DNA of 64,000 bases from Xenoacremonium recifei (GCA_012184525.1 WOFQ01000009.1:558001-622000); one strand, 5' to 3'. Counted from the first letter of the stretch, positions 1 through 13,182 are shown. Notes: a model not told the origin generated them from the letters alone. Translations and numbers: made by a program.

Positions 1-2483
1 TATTCAAAGACATGAATAATCGGAATATTATTGATGTCGTATTGGAATACTTTTCGCTGCACCTTGGCCACTTCCCCTCACTGGTGACCCGGTCAGTAGG
101 CAAGTGTCACGCGAGGCTAGTTGGAGATCGAGGCAAAAAGATGCATTTCTCCAGACCGAGCGCTGGATCTGGAAAAGAAGCAGATGGGTTCTTTGCCACG
201 CGGAGACTTGTTTGTAGTCTAAAAGCGGGCTTCTGGTGAAGCTGCCGAGACGACGAAGGGCCTCGTCTACGGCGACAGTCCGGATATATCGGCCGTGGGC
301 TGGGTCACGATGGGGGCATCTCAGAACCGCCTGCTCAATGGTCTTCTGCCGGACAAGATTTAATGCTCCGTAGCTGCAGCGGTATTCGTATGCCGACGTT
401 GCGGACGAGGGTACAGTGACAATCCGCAGCATGAAGCGGAGAAGCAAACCCCGTCTTGCAGGCCGTGCGTCCTGCCCAACGAAGCCAGTTTGCGGGCCTG
501 AGCGGTGGTGGAAATCGGGAAGCGGGCCGAACAGGTCCTTGCGTTGTTGAAGCCAACCATCGCGAGATGTTTGGTTGTGGTTGCCACTGATTAACCTCAG
601 GCCTAAACACGGCGTTTGTTGGAGTCGAGCTTTTCCCTTGACGGTTGTCACTGGATGGCGGTGATGGGCTAGAAGCGGGCAGACTGGATCCATGCCCCTG
701 CCCAGACCAAGGCTCTTTGGTTTTTCAAGGGCCCTGGTCCAGTCGCCGGCCCATGTGTATGTGGCTGGTATGGCGAAGGATTTTGACGGCAAACCAACGC
801 AGATGGCGAGAGTCAGGGGGGTAGATTGCTGACCGTGCGCACGAGTCTGTGTCTTCAGCGAGAGCGGCGATGGTGGTGGCGGCGCTGGGCTTCGGCTGGG
901 AATCAGTGATCCGGGAGGGGTCTTCTGTCGCGGCCAATTGGCAAGCCACCGACAAGGTGCATCCACTCGCCATGGCACTGGCAGATGGCGGAGGACGCCA
1001 AAGGCCAAAGTCGCAACGGCGCGGTGCGATGATGCACTGCCGGCAAGGGTTGCATTGATACTGGACAGCGGTTATGGAGATAAGGACTTGCAGAAGAACC
1101 GTCGCGCGCTGCGTGTGGGAATACGAGGAGATAGACTAGAGGGGAAGGCATGTTGAGATTGCACTGTAGAGCAGTAGCGGCATGATTGCTGCGCGTAAGA
1201 CCTGTCTGAGGTGTGGTGGTGACTGGGGAATTCGAGATAATCACGATAACAAGTCGACCTCAACAGACGGAGGGGGTGGAGCAGCCGCTGCAAACCTGAG
1301 GCATCCGTCGATACCTGGTCCTGGCGATAGCAAGAGCGCCCAGAACTGCCGATTGCGCCTTCCCGCGTATGTATTGCAGGTTGAGTCCCTCGCCAATTGA
1401 GTCCTTCTAGACCTGCGATCTCGCTCTTCCACCACGAGACTCTCGGGCAAACACCAACAGCAGCCTCTTCCTCTTCGCATACAAGGCTAGCGTTCCGTCC
1501 CTCCAACCCAGCGCGCTGGATCCATGGAACAGGGCCGACCAGAAGTTTTACCTCTGAGTCCCGGGGCGCTAGAACGACCCTGGCCTGGCCCCTACGTCCT
1601 GACTGGCCTCGCCCGCCGCGCAAACCCCTGTCCCAGACGCCGACCCCCCCCCCCCCCCCAACATGCGACTCCACCGTCCTCTGGAGCTGAAGAGCGGCGA
1701 TTTTCCATGGAGGCAGCTGTTAGCGGGCCTGGAGCGACGGGGATGGGATCCATATAAACGATACAAGATGCCCGTCGGCCTTGCCTCCAGCCCAGCGACT
1801 GTTCGGACTTCTGAGCCTCTGACTCTTCTCACTCTCTGGATTCTGGACTACGAAATCAGACATAGCATCGTCTGCCTCTGCAGTACTACCACAGCCGTGC
1901 CAGTGCTGTGCCAATTCTTGACACTCGCGCACGCATCGACAAAACAACACTCGCTCCGCGTCCTCCGTGCTCGCCGCCCGCCTACCACAGCGGACATTCC
2001 GTAATCGCTGAGGCCGCCGCCGCCGCTTTCGCCAGAGTCTATCCTGTGCCATTCCCCAGCCGGACCAGATTTCAGTTGCAGTTTGCGGTTGCTTGAGACT
2101 CCCTGATTGGTGCTGTTGCAAGCTTTTGGGCATCTTGGCTCTGATCGACAATCCTTAAATTCGCCAGCTGCCTTTGCTTTTTGCATCTGCGATCCAATCC
2201 TGGACGGCCCTTGTCCGATACGTCATTCCTGCGCCGCGGCCACCCAGTTTCCAGCGCCTATCCCCTGCCGGAGCTCCCTGAAGGTCGTCACCACCACCTG
2301 AACCGGACCGCTAGCATCACCGCCCCGGGCTTGCTTGCTCCAAGCTTCATCTACTCCGCCACCTCCGTCTTTGAGTTTTGCCTTCCTCCGTTTCTCCTCA
2401 TATTCGGAAAGGCAAATCGACCTGGCGACTGGTGACCTTTGCTTCTACATCCTCCTTTGCCCTCCCTCTCTCGCCGCCAGAGA
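1..2483. other. Left-edge region without a supported gene; leader of the SPX gene
   Basis: I see no recognisable protein here. A long open frame on the minus strand (about 28-1008) has no ATG near its 5' end, resembles no family I know and lacks splice signals tying it to anything, so I do not call it. From about 1840 to 2480 the plus strand becomes pyrimidine-rich, as expected for the promoter and 5' leader of the SPX gene that starts at 2484. A run of sixteen C lies at 1644-1659. Confidence 0.5.
1644..1659. repeat. Homopolymer tract, 16 C
   Basis: An uninterrupted run of sixteen C on the plus strand, about 830 bp before the SPX start codon. Such tracts are prone to slippage and sequencing error. 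No function is implied. Confidence 0.9.
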
Positions 2484-4108
2484 ATGAAATACGGCCAGCA
2501 ACTCGAGCGCGAGTCCGTCCCAGAATGGAGTGTCCGTACGTAACCACTGCTTCCTTTCCGACCTCGGCTTTCCGGATGGTCCAGGCTCGACAGCCATTGC
2601 GCAACCTGGGCTGTTCAATTCTCTGCAAATCACCCATAATCCGTAGTCACTAACAATGCGCCTAGATAATCTCGACTACAACGCCCTCAAACATGAGATT
2701 AAAGTGCATACCACCCGCGACCAGGCCACGGCCATCGCGATTCCCGGACACCAGGACACGGCCCTCACCAAGTTCGAAGACAACCTCTACACCGAGCTCT
2801 ACCACCAACATGACCGCCTCGACCTCTTCGTAGCTAGTAAAGCTGACGAGATCTCTCGACGGTTGGGTATGCGCCATCTCTTTGTGTCGCGCATGTGTGT
2901 TTTCATACTAAACAGTCTAAAGATCACCTCTCCAAGAGCGTCAACCGCTGGATCGCCAAAACCAACGAAACTCCCGGCCCTGATGCTTCGATCAAGTATC
3001 AGCGACGGTTCGCCAAGTACGAGCGCGAGCTGTTGAGATGCGGCAGCGACATCCAGTCGCTCTCGCGCTTCGTCAGCGCGCAAATCACGGCCTTCCGCAA
3101 GATTACCAAGAAATACAAGGTTCGCACGCCACCACCACCATGTGGACGCCTCAGAACGTTCTTTTCTAACCGTCATAACAGAAATGGACCGGCTCGACTA
3201 CTCTCGGATCTCGATTCAACCAGACTGTCCTATCCGACCCTAAGAGCTTCACCCGCCGCGACTTCTCCTTCCTCCAGGAACGATACGACGACATCTCACA
3301 AACGCTCCACGCTTCTGCGCCCGCCATGAGCGAACCGAGCTCTCCCGAATCCCTCACCAACGGCTTCCCTGACTCGTCGCGCCGCGGGAGTCGAAGCAGC
3401 CACGCACGACAGCCCTCCTTCGAGCCGCTGCCTCCGCCACAGATGGCCGAGCGCATCAAGTACTGGAACGAATACGACGATGGGAGCGAGTGCGGCAGGT
3501 CGGATGAAGAGTACGCTATCTATGTGAACCCGGAAGACGACACCAGCTTCCCTGGCCTGGACTTTGTTCGCGGTCTCATCAGGGTTCCGATGGAGCAGGC
3601 AAGCAAGTGGTTCAAGATGGATAGGCCGCACAAGGCGCCAGAGCGACAGTCCCTGCTCAACAACAACATCTCCCCCATAGGCTACTCGTCCACCATGGCC
3701 GGCAGCGACTCCGAGGAGGAGGGCTATGCCAGCTCCGAGTACTACCCCTCGGCCGGCTACGCGGCGCACTATGCGTTCCCCAGCGTCAGCCAGCAGCGCA
3801 TGGATCAGTACCGCGAGAAGGTGCTCTTCTGGGGCACCGTCGGCTGCTTCATCGCCTCCTTCATCCTCCTCGGCGTGGCCGGCATCCTCATCTCCACGGG
3901 CCGCCACAAGCTGCGCGTCGAGGTCGATGCCGGCGTCACCGTCGGCGTCGTCGCCAGCCTGTTCTCCTCGTGCTGCGCCCTCGGCATGGCGCTCTACCGC
4001 CGCGATCCCCTCTCCATCATCCACCGCCTGGTCATCTGGACCACCTTCATCACCTCGTGCCTCCTGAACGGCATGCTGCTCATCCTCGTCGTGGGTAACA
4101 GCCCCTGA
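2484..4108 (+). CDS. SPX-domain membrane protein, Vtc5-like
   Basis: Four exons: 2484-2535, 2666-2866, 2923-3119, 3182-4108, giving 458 residues. The first exon is only 52 bp and encodes the typical SPX opening (MKYGQQLERESVPEW); exon 2 completes it with the HNLDYNALKHEIK segment. Start choice is fixed by that motif. The SPX domain spans roughly residues 1-170 and normally senses inositol pyrophosphates. A polar, Ser/Pro-rich middle follows, then three hydrophobic segments near 364-388, 402-424 and 432-455. SPX plus three C-terminal membrane spans without a polyphosphate polymerase domain resembles yeast Vtc5, an accessory subunit of the vacuolar VTC polyphosphate complex. That functional match is inference; the SPX call is firm. 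Introns are 130, 56 and 62 bp, with a CTAAC branch site before exon 2. Confidence 0.85.
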
Positions 4109-4653
4109 CGGACGGAACCACCACACACCTCTTGCTTCGGCAATCCTAATGATCCAAACTGTGCGACGACGATATCATGTATTTGGCCCTATAGGCTGGC
4201 GTTGAGATGGGTTCGGCATTGAGCGATTCTTTTTCCTTTTTCCTTTCTTCCTTTCCTTTGTACGATCACGGTAACGTGTAGACTTAGATGATGCCTCGCG
4301 GTGGATGGTGTATGGATAGGGAGGGGATGCGGGCCAGCGGTTTCGGAAAATCAAACGAGCCAGATGATAGCAATACGAGCATAATGCAAAGCTGTATTGA
4401 ATATTTGTTCCGTCTCATGCTGTGAACATAGTCGCGATGTTACACGTTATGCTGAGTGACCGATCTGTTGTAAAGGAAGGTATGGATAGGGCGAGAACGT
4501 CCAAAATTCAATTAGAAGCTGAATGCTTCAACGGGGTATATTATATCAACGCATAGAGCTGTACATGTCGCAAGGCAAAGCCTAGGGTATCAAATCCACT
4601 TCCTACTGTCAGTCGGTTGAATGTCAAGATACAAGATCCAATGAGAAACACAC
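4109..4653. other. Convergent intergenic region
   Basis: Lies between the 3' ends of the SPX gene (+) and the Zn2Cys6 gene (-). T-rich stretches around 4230-4260 could belong to 3' ends. No coding signal seen. Confidence 0.6.
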
Positions 4654-6556
4654 TCAATCAGTCAAAAAGCACCAAGGCGTCTTCGATGCATCGTCGTCGG
4701 CCAAGAGGGCCTCAACGCGTCTCACTAGGTCTCCTAAATCCCAGTCAGCAACCTATTTCCTAGCATTCACGACGTCCCATCCCCTCAGATTAAAGAATGT
4801 CAGGGTTGGTAGGGGAGTATGTATGTAGAGGAAGCACTCACCAGCAACACCCCACCGCTTTGAAAAGAAATGCAACGAACTATAAATCGCATGGAATCGC
4901 GCATCCGCATTAAGCACTACGTGCTCGAAGTTGCTGAGCACCATGAGGCAGTGATACGCGCTGTAGGGCGTGACGGGTGAGCAGGGGGCCAGCATCTGCG
5001 GGCGGCGGGCGAGCTGGTCGTTGAGGTCGGTGGTGGTGTCGGTGATGATGCGGACGGTGAAGTTGAGCCCCGCGATGGCTTTGAGGGCGTCGACGTTGGA
5101 GGTTGTGGCGTGGATGTCGCGCGAGTCGAGGGTGCGGAGGTAGCGGCAGTAGATGAAGAGGAGGAGGCTGAGAGGTCAGTTGTGGTCGTGTTGAGAGGCG
5201 TTCGTGGATATCTTACCATGTACACGTCGCGAAGCACTCGTAGAAATCTCCCCAGCGCGAGGTCTGCCATACCATTGCCTCTACGAGTGCCCGCGTTGCA
5301 GCGTCAAGCTCGAGGAACTCATCCTGGGGGCTCTGGCTATGGCTACTGGAGAGAGCCTTGGTGTACAGCATAGCACATTGGCAGTTGCGTTGGAAAGGAC
5401 CCAAAGGCACCGACGGAGGCACGTTGGCTGGATAGCGGTTGAACGTAGTGGCGGGCGTCTGTGTCTCCTTATTCCACAGAAGGTTCGTTGTCGGTAGGAG
5501 GTCATCGGCCTCTGGAGCAGAGACCTGGAGGGGGAGATGGTTGAGGTTGCAGTCGAAGTGGATGAATCTGTGAGATGAGCGTCAATTATGTTTTGCAGCT
5601 TCATAACGGGACAAGATTGACAAATACCTGTCTATCACGAGGAGACCCCAGTAGACACATCTCCGCTCCTCGTCCTCAAACGAGACTGGCATATCCTTCT
5701 CGGCCTCAACATACTTGCCTGGCCGAATATTCATGACCTTCATCATAGTATTGGCGTCTCCTATCGTCACATACGCTCGTGTCATGTTGCCATGACCGAA
5801 TTCATAAAGGCCCAACAGCACACCACACTGTATCATCTCAATGTTCAGGGGCATCAATGCGCGCAGCACCGCCCAAATGCGCTTCGCAGAATGATACGCG
5901 GGCAGCTCGATCATAACACGGCCCTCAGGGGCCATAGCCTCCTTGGAAGCGGCGGCTTCGTCATACTCAGTAACGAGCTGCATGCAGACAATCAGCAGGG
6001 CTAGCGAGGCGTCACGAGGCGCATCCTTGGGGCCCAGACCTTCCACCTTGCGAGCAAACAGCTCCGGGTGGACGACTGAGAGCCAGGGATTCATCGTCTC
6101 GAAGTAGCGCTCCGTGGCCTCGCGCCAGCTGAGGTTGCGGGAGCTGAGGAGCGTCATGACGGTGGCGCTCGTGACCTGGAAGCTGGGGTCGAGCAGACTG
6201 GGCGTGGTGATGGTGGTGATGGAGGCGGGTGAGAACTCGCCATTCTTGGTCCCGACCAGATATCCGCCACCGGGGTCAACGACTTGAGTAGCAGGTGCCG
6301 TGTATACAAAATCATAGCAACATGTCGTGGCGAGTCTGAATATTTGTCAGTCTCCACGAGTCGACATCGGAGCGAGGGAGGCAGAGGCAAACCTGGTACA
6401 GCGCGAACAGGCGGGCAAGGCCTTGTCGCATTTCTTCTTGGTGCGGGTGCACTTCTCGCAGGCCCGATGCGCGCGCTCCACGTCCATGGGCGACTCGGAG
6501 CCCCTCGACGAGGAGGCCATCTTGGGTGAGGCCTCGAGACTCGGCCGCTTCCTCAT
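4654..6556 (-). CDS. Zn2Cys6 fungal transcription factor
   Basis: Five exons on the minus strand: 6556-6393, 6335-5628, 5567-5217, 5167-4842, 4733-4654, giving 542 residues with all junctions in phase. The DNA-binding cluster is at the N-terminus: Cys 33, 36, 43, 50, 53 and 60, spacing CX2CX6CX6CX2CX6C. The sixth cysteine lies in exon 2, so the motif is complete only after splicing. The rest is helical, with features of the fungal-specific middle homology region (PAYHSAKRIWAVLRAL, MTRAYVTIGDANTMMKV, EERRCVYWGLLVIDRYL), usual for nuclear activators of metabolic genes. The last exon is short and ends with a polar tail. No target can be deduced; neighbours are an SPX gene and a GNAT gene, neither obviously co-regulated. 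Confidence 0.88.
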
Positions 6557-8527
6557 TCGGGCTCTCGGTGTCTGGTGGATGAAGGATGAGAGGGATGGTG
6601 AAGGAGCATGGGCGTGAGTGATGGAGAGAGAGAAGGAGGGGAGAAGCGAGTGCACGCGACGAGATGCTGACAGACAATGGTGGTCAGGACAAGAGAGGAC
6701 AAGACAAGACAAGGTGTCAGGTACAGCTGGAGGAAGCTGGGGGCTGAAAAAGATGGGAGGTGTTGGCGTGTGCCTGAGCCTGAGAACCCGACGGGATGGA
6801 TGTCTTAAGGCAGGTCGAGGAGGTACCTGATTGATTGACCTGCTGCCCTGAGGTTAGTGAGGTTAATGTCCTGTCCCCGCGCAGGCTTGGTTTAGTCAGC
6901 CAGCTATTGTCTGATGACAGGACGGCCTGTGAGAGCGCCCCTAGGGTATCAGCCGCCACTGCAACAACGACGATGACAAGCAGGGAACCGGCGACTCCCA
7001 GCTTATGTTATTATTCATGCGGGCGTTGGCCGCTCTCTTTGCTTTTTTTTTCTCTCTTCAAGGGCTTGCGATCGGGGAGGAGAAATGCGGAGGGAGGGGT
7101 CAACTTGGGCTGGGCTGGGCTAAGGCTGATAATATGACATGGATGCAGGCTAAGCACTAAATTAAGCACTGCAAGACGGCATTGGATGGTTCTGGCATGG
7201 CTCGGGAAGCCCGTCCCGAGCGAGACAGCGCTTGCCCTGGAGAGTCTAGCCTTGCGAATTGGAGATTAATCACGGCTGCTGCTGTCAGGCCTTATGATAG
7301 GGCTGATGGGCAGCAAAAAAAAGGAGAGTGTCCTATTGTTGACCGCTGACGATCCATGTTAGAGACAAACAAGCCCTCCGCCGGAGATAAATCCCCTCGA
7401 CATGCCAGTTTCCGTAGCGTCGCATCCCATGATGACCCCCTGCAGATTCAACCACAAAAACCTGGGCCCGGCATCGCTGGCTGACGCTATCCAAAATGCA
7501 TGCCGGGCTCAGCCACCACGTCTTAGGCGTCGGATGACAACGCCCTTTGTAATACAAGCTCCGGGCAATACCTTGCAGTCAATCTCCTGACCTCGTGCAG
7601 GAACTGTTGAGGAAAAGATACCCCGTGCGAGCGGCAGATGCTAATTGCCCCAAGCGGCAGTAGGTGCAGCAATCATCGGTCCGAGAGCCATCGTGGAAAC
7701 GGAGTATACACCGTCTTTGGGTTGACCGTTGCGATTCCCTGCAAGACTATCGAAAAGAACACAAATACCAGGGGATATGCTATCAAGTACAGACATGATC
7801 AGCTACGTGGATTAATAATCTGTTTATATTGCCGTTTAATAACACAATGCAAGATTCGTCTCTCGGCACTCGGTAGATGGATGATGACTAACCCTGGGCC
7901 CTCACGATCTTACCACAACCGGCAAAATCCTTCATGCCTCACAATCAGTCGCCCACTCGTTGGGATTGCACAGACTATTCGCTCCCGATAGACGCGCTGT
8001 CAGCCTCGACAAGACGTTCAATTAAAGCCACAAGGAGCCTCCTCATTAATCGCTGCCGGCCTTCCCAAACCCTCGGGTCGCCTCCCACCCTCCATCACAG
8101 GGCCTTTAGCCCTATTGGCCAACCATCGTATAGCGATGAGGATTCCATCTTTTGTCAAAACACGTAGCCGGCGACAACTAACAAAGTTATAGAAATGTCC
8201 CCTATTTGACGACTTTGCGCTCAAAACAATTGACAAAAGTTCAAATCCGCCCATCGGCCAGTTGACTCATCCGGTCACTATATCCTCTTCCTTGCCGCAT
8301 CTGGCAGGTCAGGGAATGCCATTGGCCAATCAGACGCGCCCCGTAGAGATCGAAACCCGGCATGCTACTCCAGGGACGATCGTAGGATCGCAAGCGAGGA
8401 GCCTCAACCGAGACGACGTCTTGACTCATTGGGAGACCCCAACCGTCAGTAACCTGACATAAAACGGCCTCCCGTCTCCTCAGGCACCCTCAGCCTCATC
8501 CTCAGGCCTCACTCCCGGACCTGGAAC
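6557..8527. other. Divergent intergenic region, no gene seen
   Basis: About 2 kb between the start of the Zn2Cys6 gene (-) and the start of the GNAT gene (+). Presumably the promoters of both. Only short open frames occur, none with recognisable content. Confidence 0.55.
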
Positions 8528-9278
8528 ATGCCGCCCTCCTACGTCCTCCGCCCCGGCCGCCTCGCCGATGGCCCGGCCGCATCCCGGCTCTACGCCACCG
8601 CCTTTGCCGGCGAGTCGCTCTTTGACTACATGTTTCCGAACCGCCACTCTCAGCCCGCCGCCTTCAACACCTGGGTCGACCGCCTCTTCCAGACCCGCTA
8701 CTGGACGCCCGGCTACCGCCTGACTATGCTTGTTGAGCGCGACCCTGTGTCTGGTCGTGAGGGCCGTGCTGTCGCTTATGCCTGGTGGAAGCGGCCCAAG
8801 CTGACGTTCCGTGAGAAGTGGCTCACGCCGTGTAAGTTGCATGCTTGGATATCAACTTCATAGAGAATGAACCCTCTAATGCTTCACAGTTGCTTGGTTC
8901 TCCCCAATTGTTAGAGCCTGGCACAAGTTCCGCGACTGGCTGTTCCCCCTCCCGGTGCCGTACCCGGACCGCTTGGGCATCTTCTTTCGCACCTTCTCAG
9001 TCCTTGAGCCCCAGATTCTCTCCACGCCTCGTCGTCGGGAGGCTTGGTATCTCTCTAGCTTGGGAGTTGACCCGGAGATCCAGAGTCAGGGGCTGGGCAG
9101 TATGGTGCTGCAGGATGGGCTTAGGGAGGCTGATGAGGCTGGTGTGGCGACTTGGCTCGTCGGCCTCAAGGGCGTAGAGCGCTACTACGTGAAGTTTGGC
9201 TTCGTAGAGGTAGGTAGGGCTAATGTGGGAGAACTAAAGGACTGGGAAGGAGGCTCTATCATGTTCCGGGGGGAGTAA
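8528..9278 (+). CDS. GNAT-family N-acetyltransferase
   Basis: Two exons, 8528-8831 and 8890-9278, giving 230 residues; the 58 bp intron has a GTAAGT donor and CACAG acceptor and joins in phase. The N-terminus (YVLRPGRLADGPAASRLYATAF) fits the first strand and helix of a GNAT fold. The acetyl-CoA motif A is visible near residues 157-175 (SLGVDPEIQSQGLGSMVLQ), with the Q-x-x-G-x-G pyrophosphate loop at 166-171. The C-terminus (GVERYYVKFGFVEVG) matches the motif B pattern of small-molecule acetyltransferases. Length is normal for the family. Substrate unknown; probably a cytosolic small-molecule acetyltransferase rather than a histone one (inference from size and lack of other domains). Confidence 0.85.
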
Positions 9279-9819
9279 TTTGCATGTATTTCGACATTAG
9301 CGCTGTCTTTTCGGGGAGGCGAAGACGAGTCGAAAACATGTTTTATGAGCATCTGGCTACTTCTGTTCCGTAACCTGCCTAGGGAAACCACACGAAACAC
9401 CATTCTCCCTTCGTATCCCCTTGACCGTAGACCGCGGTGATTGTCAAACTACATGCGTGAAGAACTGAAATGCGCCAGTCGTCCAATCTAACTTCAAGGC
9501 AACCCGCCGCCCTTGTGTCATCATCATACCCTCCTGCCTGTGAACCCTCCTGGATGCCAGTGAAAGAAAAATCAAGGTGTCGTGACATGAACTGAAAATA
9601 GAATACCTGACGCCAAAAAGGAACAGAGTCTTCGCTCCTCGAACTTTTCGCCTGCCGATATTCTCGGCAACTCCCCTACTGATGCCGAAACGCATCGTAC
9701 ATCTAAACAGCAACCGCAACGCAACCGGGAAGCAAGAATATGCCATGAAAACGCAGCAAATGAGGAAATATGAAGACAATCTTGAGCAAATGTCAAATCT
9801 CAGATAAATCGACGAGGCG
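9279..9819. other. Convergent intergenic region
   Basis: 3' flanks of the GNAT gene (+) and the multi-exon gene ending at 9820 (-). No coding signal seen. Confidence 0.6.
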
Positions 9820-12800
9820 TTAAAAGCCCGAGCTGCGAAATTGGGCAGGGGCTTCACCAGTGGCTTCATGTAAAGCTGCATTGCCGCTCGTCAGTCCTGA
9901 TGGACTTGGTGGGTTAACACTGGCTTCGCGACCGATGTGGCTTTCGTAACCGTGTTCATTGATCTGTGAGTCGTGTCGAGCCAGATCGAGAGGCAAGGAA
10001 GCTAAAGATCTGATAGGAGGCAGAGAGTATGTATTGCTATGCCCCCAAATTCCTGGTCCACGTGTCTGGCCATCCCGTCCTGGGTTGAATGACGGAGCAA
10101 GCCTCTGACCAATAGGACGTTCAACAGACTCTATTTGAGCCGCAATTCGCGGATAAGCATAAGTCTGAGGCGAGTCGTCTTCGAGAGCATTTGACTGAAT
10201 GGGGCGATAGAACGTAGCGGGGCGTAGTGCGGGAAGGGTATTAGTATACATTCTGGGACTTGCGAAATCATTCGGCAGACCAAGTCTAGAGAACTCTTGG
10301 CTTCGAGTAACATCATCATGTGCGGATGTGTCAAAAATCTGGTCGGCTGGGTTAACTTGATTCTCTGGAGATATGGGGTTGCTTGGGTGCGCACGCTGGC
10401 GTTCTCGGGTCTCGTCATAGCCCCGGTACATTGAAGCAGCTCGACCGTCGACTGGTTGGTTGTCGTAATAAGGACTGTAGGGTCTCTGAGAGTAGCCCCC
10501 ATTCATTCCAAACCGCGCTGGGGCCGTGACTGGCTCATCGATTGTGGGCAAAGGAGAGCTTTGACCGTAGTCAGGGCGAGAGTGGTGAGATTGCGGCAGT
10601 TCCCATGTCGCTTGGGGTCGTCGATGAGAGAAACGGGCCGCCAGATCAGCAGGCGCGGGCAGGGTGAGCTCGTCCTCTTCGTCACCTTCTGACATCTCAA
10701 CATCCTCAGGTGTTTCGGGCTGAAGGGGTTGGAGAGACTGGGATACTCCCGTAGTCTCTAGAGCGTCCACCACTTCGGGGAGAAACTCCACAGGGGGAAG
10801 TTCCAGCAACACCTTGTTCTCGACTTCGACTCTCAGACGCTGAACAATGTCGAGGATCTCTCCATGTGTTTTACCGGTCCCAAGGCGCTCAATGATCCAC
10901 CGAGGAATGTTGCTCTGTTCGGAAGGGCGGTTTAGCTCTCGCTTGCGGATCGAAAAGGCCCAACTCTGGATCTTGATGCCTTCGACATTGACGTCGCTGT
11001 CTACTTCGCAACCGAGACTCCAGAAGACCATTCGGCAAATTTGCTCATAGACCAGATTCACTTGGGTGATCGAGTATTGCGGGCCCTTCCGATAACGAAT
11101 TCTCTGGTAATGTTTCCGGCACATGCAGACCCAAACGCGTTCGGGGATGCGACGAGTACAGACTTTGTTGCGTCCGAATATGTGGGATATGACCTTCCGT
11201 GGCGAGGAGTTGGTGTCGCAATTCTGAACAAACTGACAAACTTTCCCATCTCGAAGTGCTTGTCCCAGCTGGAAATTGTATTCGCTGCCGTACTCGAGGA
11301 TGCGCTGTCGGAGGAGCGTGCGTGACTCGGAATTCTCAGTTGGCGGTGGTGTCAAGCTGGCTTCCGAAATGCTATAATTCCATTAGCAATGGATAAACAA
11401 ATGGCAGCGATGCCTGGGAAATTTGACAAGAAGACATGTGGGATTGCTTTTTGGCTGTGCTCTCGGGGAGCCGCGGGCAGAACTGACCCAATCTGTCTAG
11501 AAATTGAAGAAGCAGCCCTGCGAGCTGGGTTTGGGGCAGAGATTGCTCGCTTGTGTTTCTTGATTGATGAATTCACGGTGCTCGGCCGCATGTACGGAAT
11601 ACTTAGGAAAAGAAGCAAACAGATTAGTTAATGACAAGGAAAATTGTGCTCAAGAAAGAGTAGTGGTGACTTGAGGAATGAACAGTAACCTAGCCTTGGT
11701 GGCCAAGCCTGCGAATCGCGAGAAGCTTTGACGATTCACACGTTCAAGGCAGTGACGTAGAGGATTGTTCTCGAGACCACGAGGGATAACTTGCACCACA
11801 AGATACAAAGGGAAATCTTGCAAATGACAGATGAGGGAGGAGGCACTTACTTCTGATCCTCGGAAAGGCGCGATCGTCTTCGTCTTGCTCCCTTCATGTT
11901 GAATGCCGTTTCGGACAGCCCCTCGGAAATTGTTTGGTGTGATAGACTTTGCGGCTGAGGCGATAAGGGTCTAAAGCTTGCAGAACGCGGCATAAAGCTG
12001 GCAAAAGATTCCTGATCGATCTTGAAGTCGATGGTGGGATGGATACCGCTGACTGTTGACAGAGACGAGATCCTCGAGTGACCTCCAGAGAATGTCGAAG
12101 AAGCGTAGGACGAGAGGCTGCTATGGCTATCGGAGAGCTTATGATGAACTGGCACCGAAGGCTCTGTTTCGGATTCGAATCCCTGCTCAGGCCAAAAGCT
12201 GGATCTGCTTTGCTGTCAGCCGGCTCGTTCTTTGTGACGGGTGAAAGTCTCGCGGGTTCGCTCAACGGATTCTTGGATCACTTGAACGGCAACGACGAAA
12301 TGACCTTTGCCTCACAGAAATGTGCAAGGCCTCAATAATGAAGGAAGAAAGGAAAGGAAGAAGATGATGAGCAAGGAAGGGAGAGAAGGTGATGATTAAA
12401 TAGAAATAGGCGCCAAACGGGTGGACGTCAGTGTTTGGGGCTCGCCAAACACTGAAGGGGCTCCTTCCCTTCACCGCCAGGTCATGTGGACTGAATCAAT
12501 GTAACTAGGACAATACACGTACCGTGAAGAACCTCTTTGGTGACGCCCTTCACCGTAATTGAAGCTTCGACAGTCAGTTCTGAGAGCCAAAAAGGGAGAA
12601 TGGGAAGGTGCCAGGTTAAAGCACAAAACCTCGAACGCAGCTCCTTTTGGCATACCTTCTGTCCCTTGATATGTCTTGTTGGAACTCTGCAGTAGGCGCC
12701 ATGGACCTTGATTCAAGGTTAGAGATTATTGCGTTTGTCCTGCTGTGACCGCTGCGTCTGCCTTGGGCTTACCTATCTGGGCGTGTAGCTGTTAAGGGGG

Positions 12801-13182
12801 CCGCGAGTCCCTGTCTAGGACCTCCGAAAGAAGCCTCCATGGACCCATGCCGTGAGTGACGGTCTGTTCTCGAAGGGAAGTTGTAGTGCGAAGCTGAGTC
12901 CAAGTTTTCGGTGGGAGAGCGATAAGCATAGCCAGACGAAGAGTACTTGGGTCCTGGCAGAAGGGGGAGTGAATAGCCGCCTGCGTCCCAGGGAGTGCGT
13001 GCTTTACATTCTCTTGATTCACTCGATCGTCGTGAAGGCATGAATTCAGGTGATGGAGTTGGTAACGTCGATGATGCCGTGTCGAATCTTCCATGGAGAA
13101 CGGTCGGCGGTGTTAGTTGTTCACGGCCCTGGTCATGACGATTCGACCTCGATGGGCCGTTTAGCATCGACGCAATATCCAT
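9820..13182 (-). CDS. Conserved ascomycete protein of unknown function, Cys/His-containing core
   Basis: Best model, five exons: 13182-12773, 12706-12656, 12579-12523, 12198-11851, 11356-9820, giving 800 residues with all junctions in phase. The start is the ATG at 13182 (MDIASMLNG). The N-terminal half is Ser/Pro-rich and disordered. The large last exon opens with a conserved-looking block (about residues 290-400) containing RQRILEYGSEYNF, NKVCTRRIPERVWVCMC and RKHYQRIRYR, with Cys and His that could bind metal. A disordered C-terminus follows. From memory I associate this block with a family some ascomycete genomes label ORP1-like; I could not verify this. The two small exons (51 and 57 bp) were found from splice sites and frame only; the exon 4 acceptor could also be at 12204 or 12207. 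Probably nuclear or regulatory (inference). Confidence 0.65.

Noticed and set aside
28..1008. 326-codon open frame on the minus strand at the left edge
   Set aside because: No ATG start, no recognisable domain, Arg/Pro/His-rich composition typical of a chance frame in GC-rich DNA.
3296..4126. 276-codon frame antisense to the SPX gene
   Set aside because: Shadow frame; Ala/Asp/Glu/His-rich low-complexity product opposite a confirmed gene.
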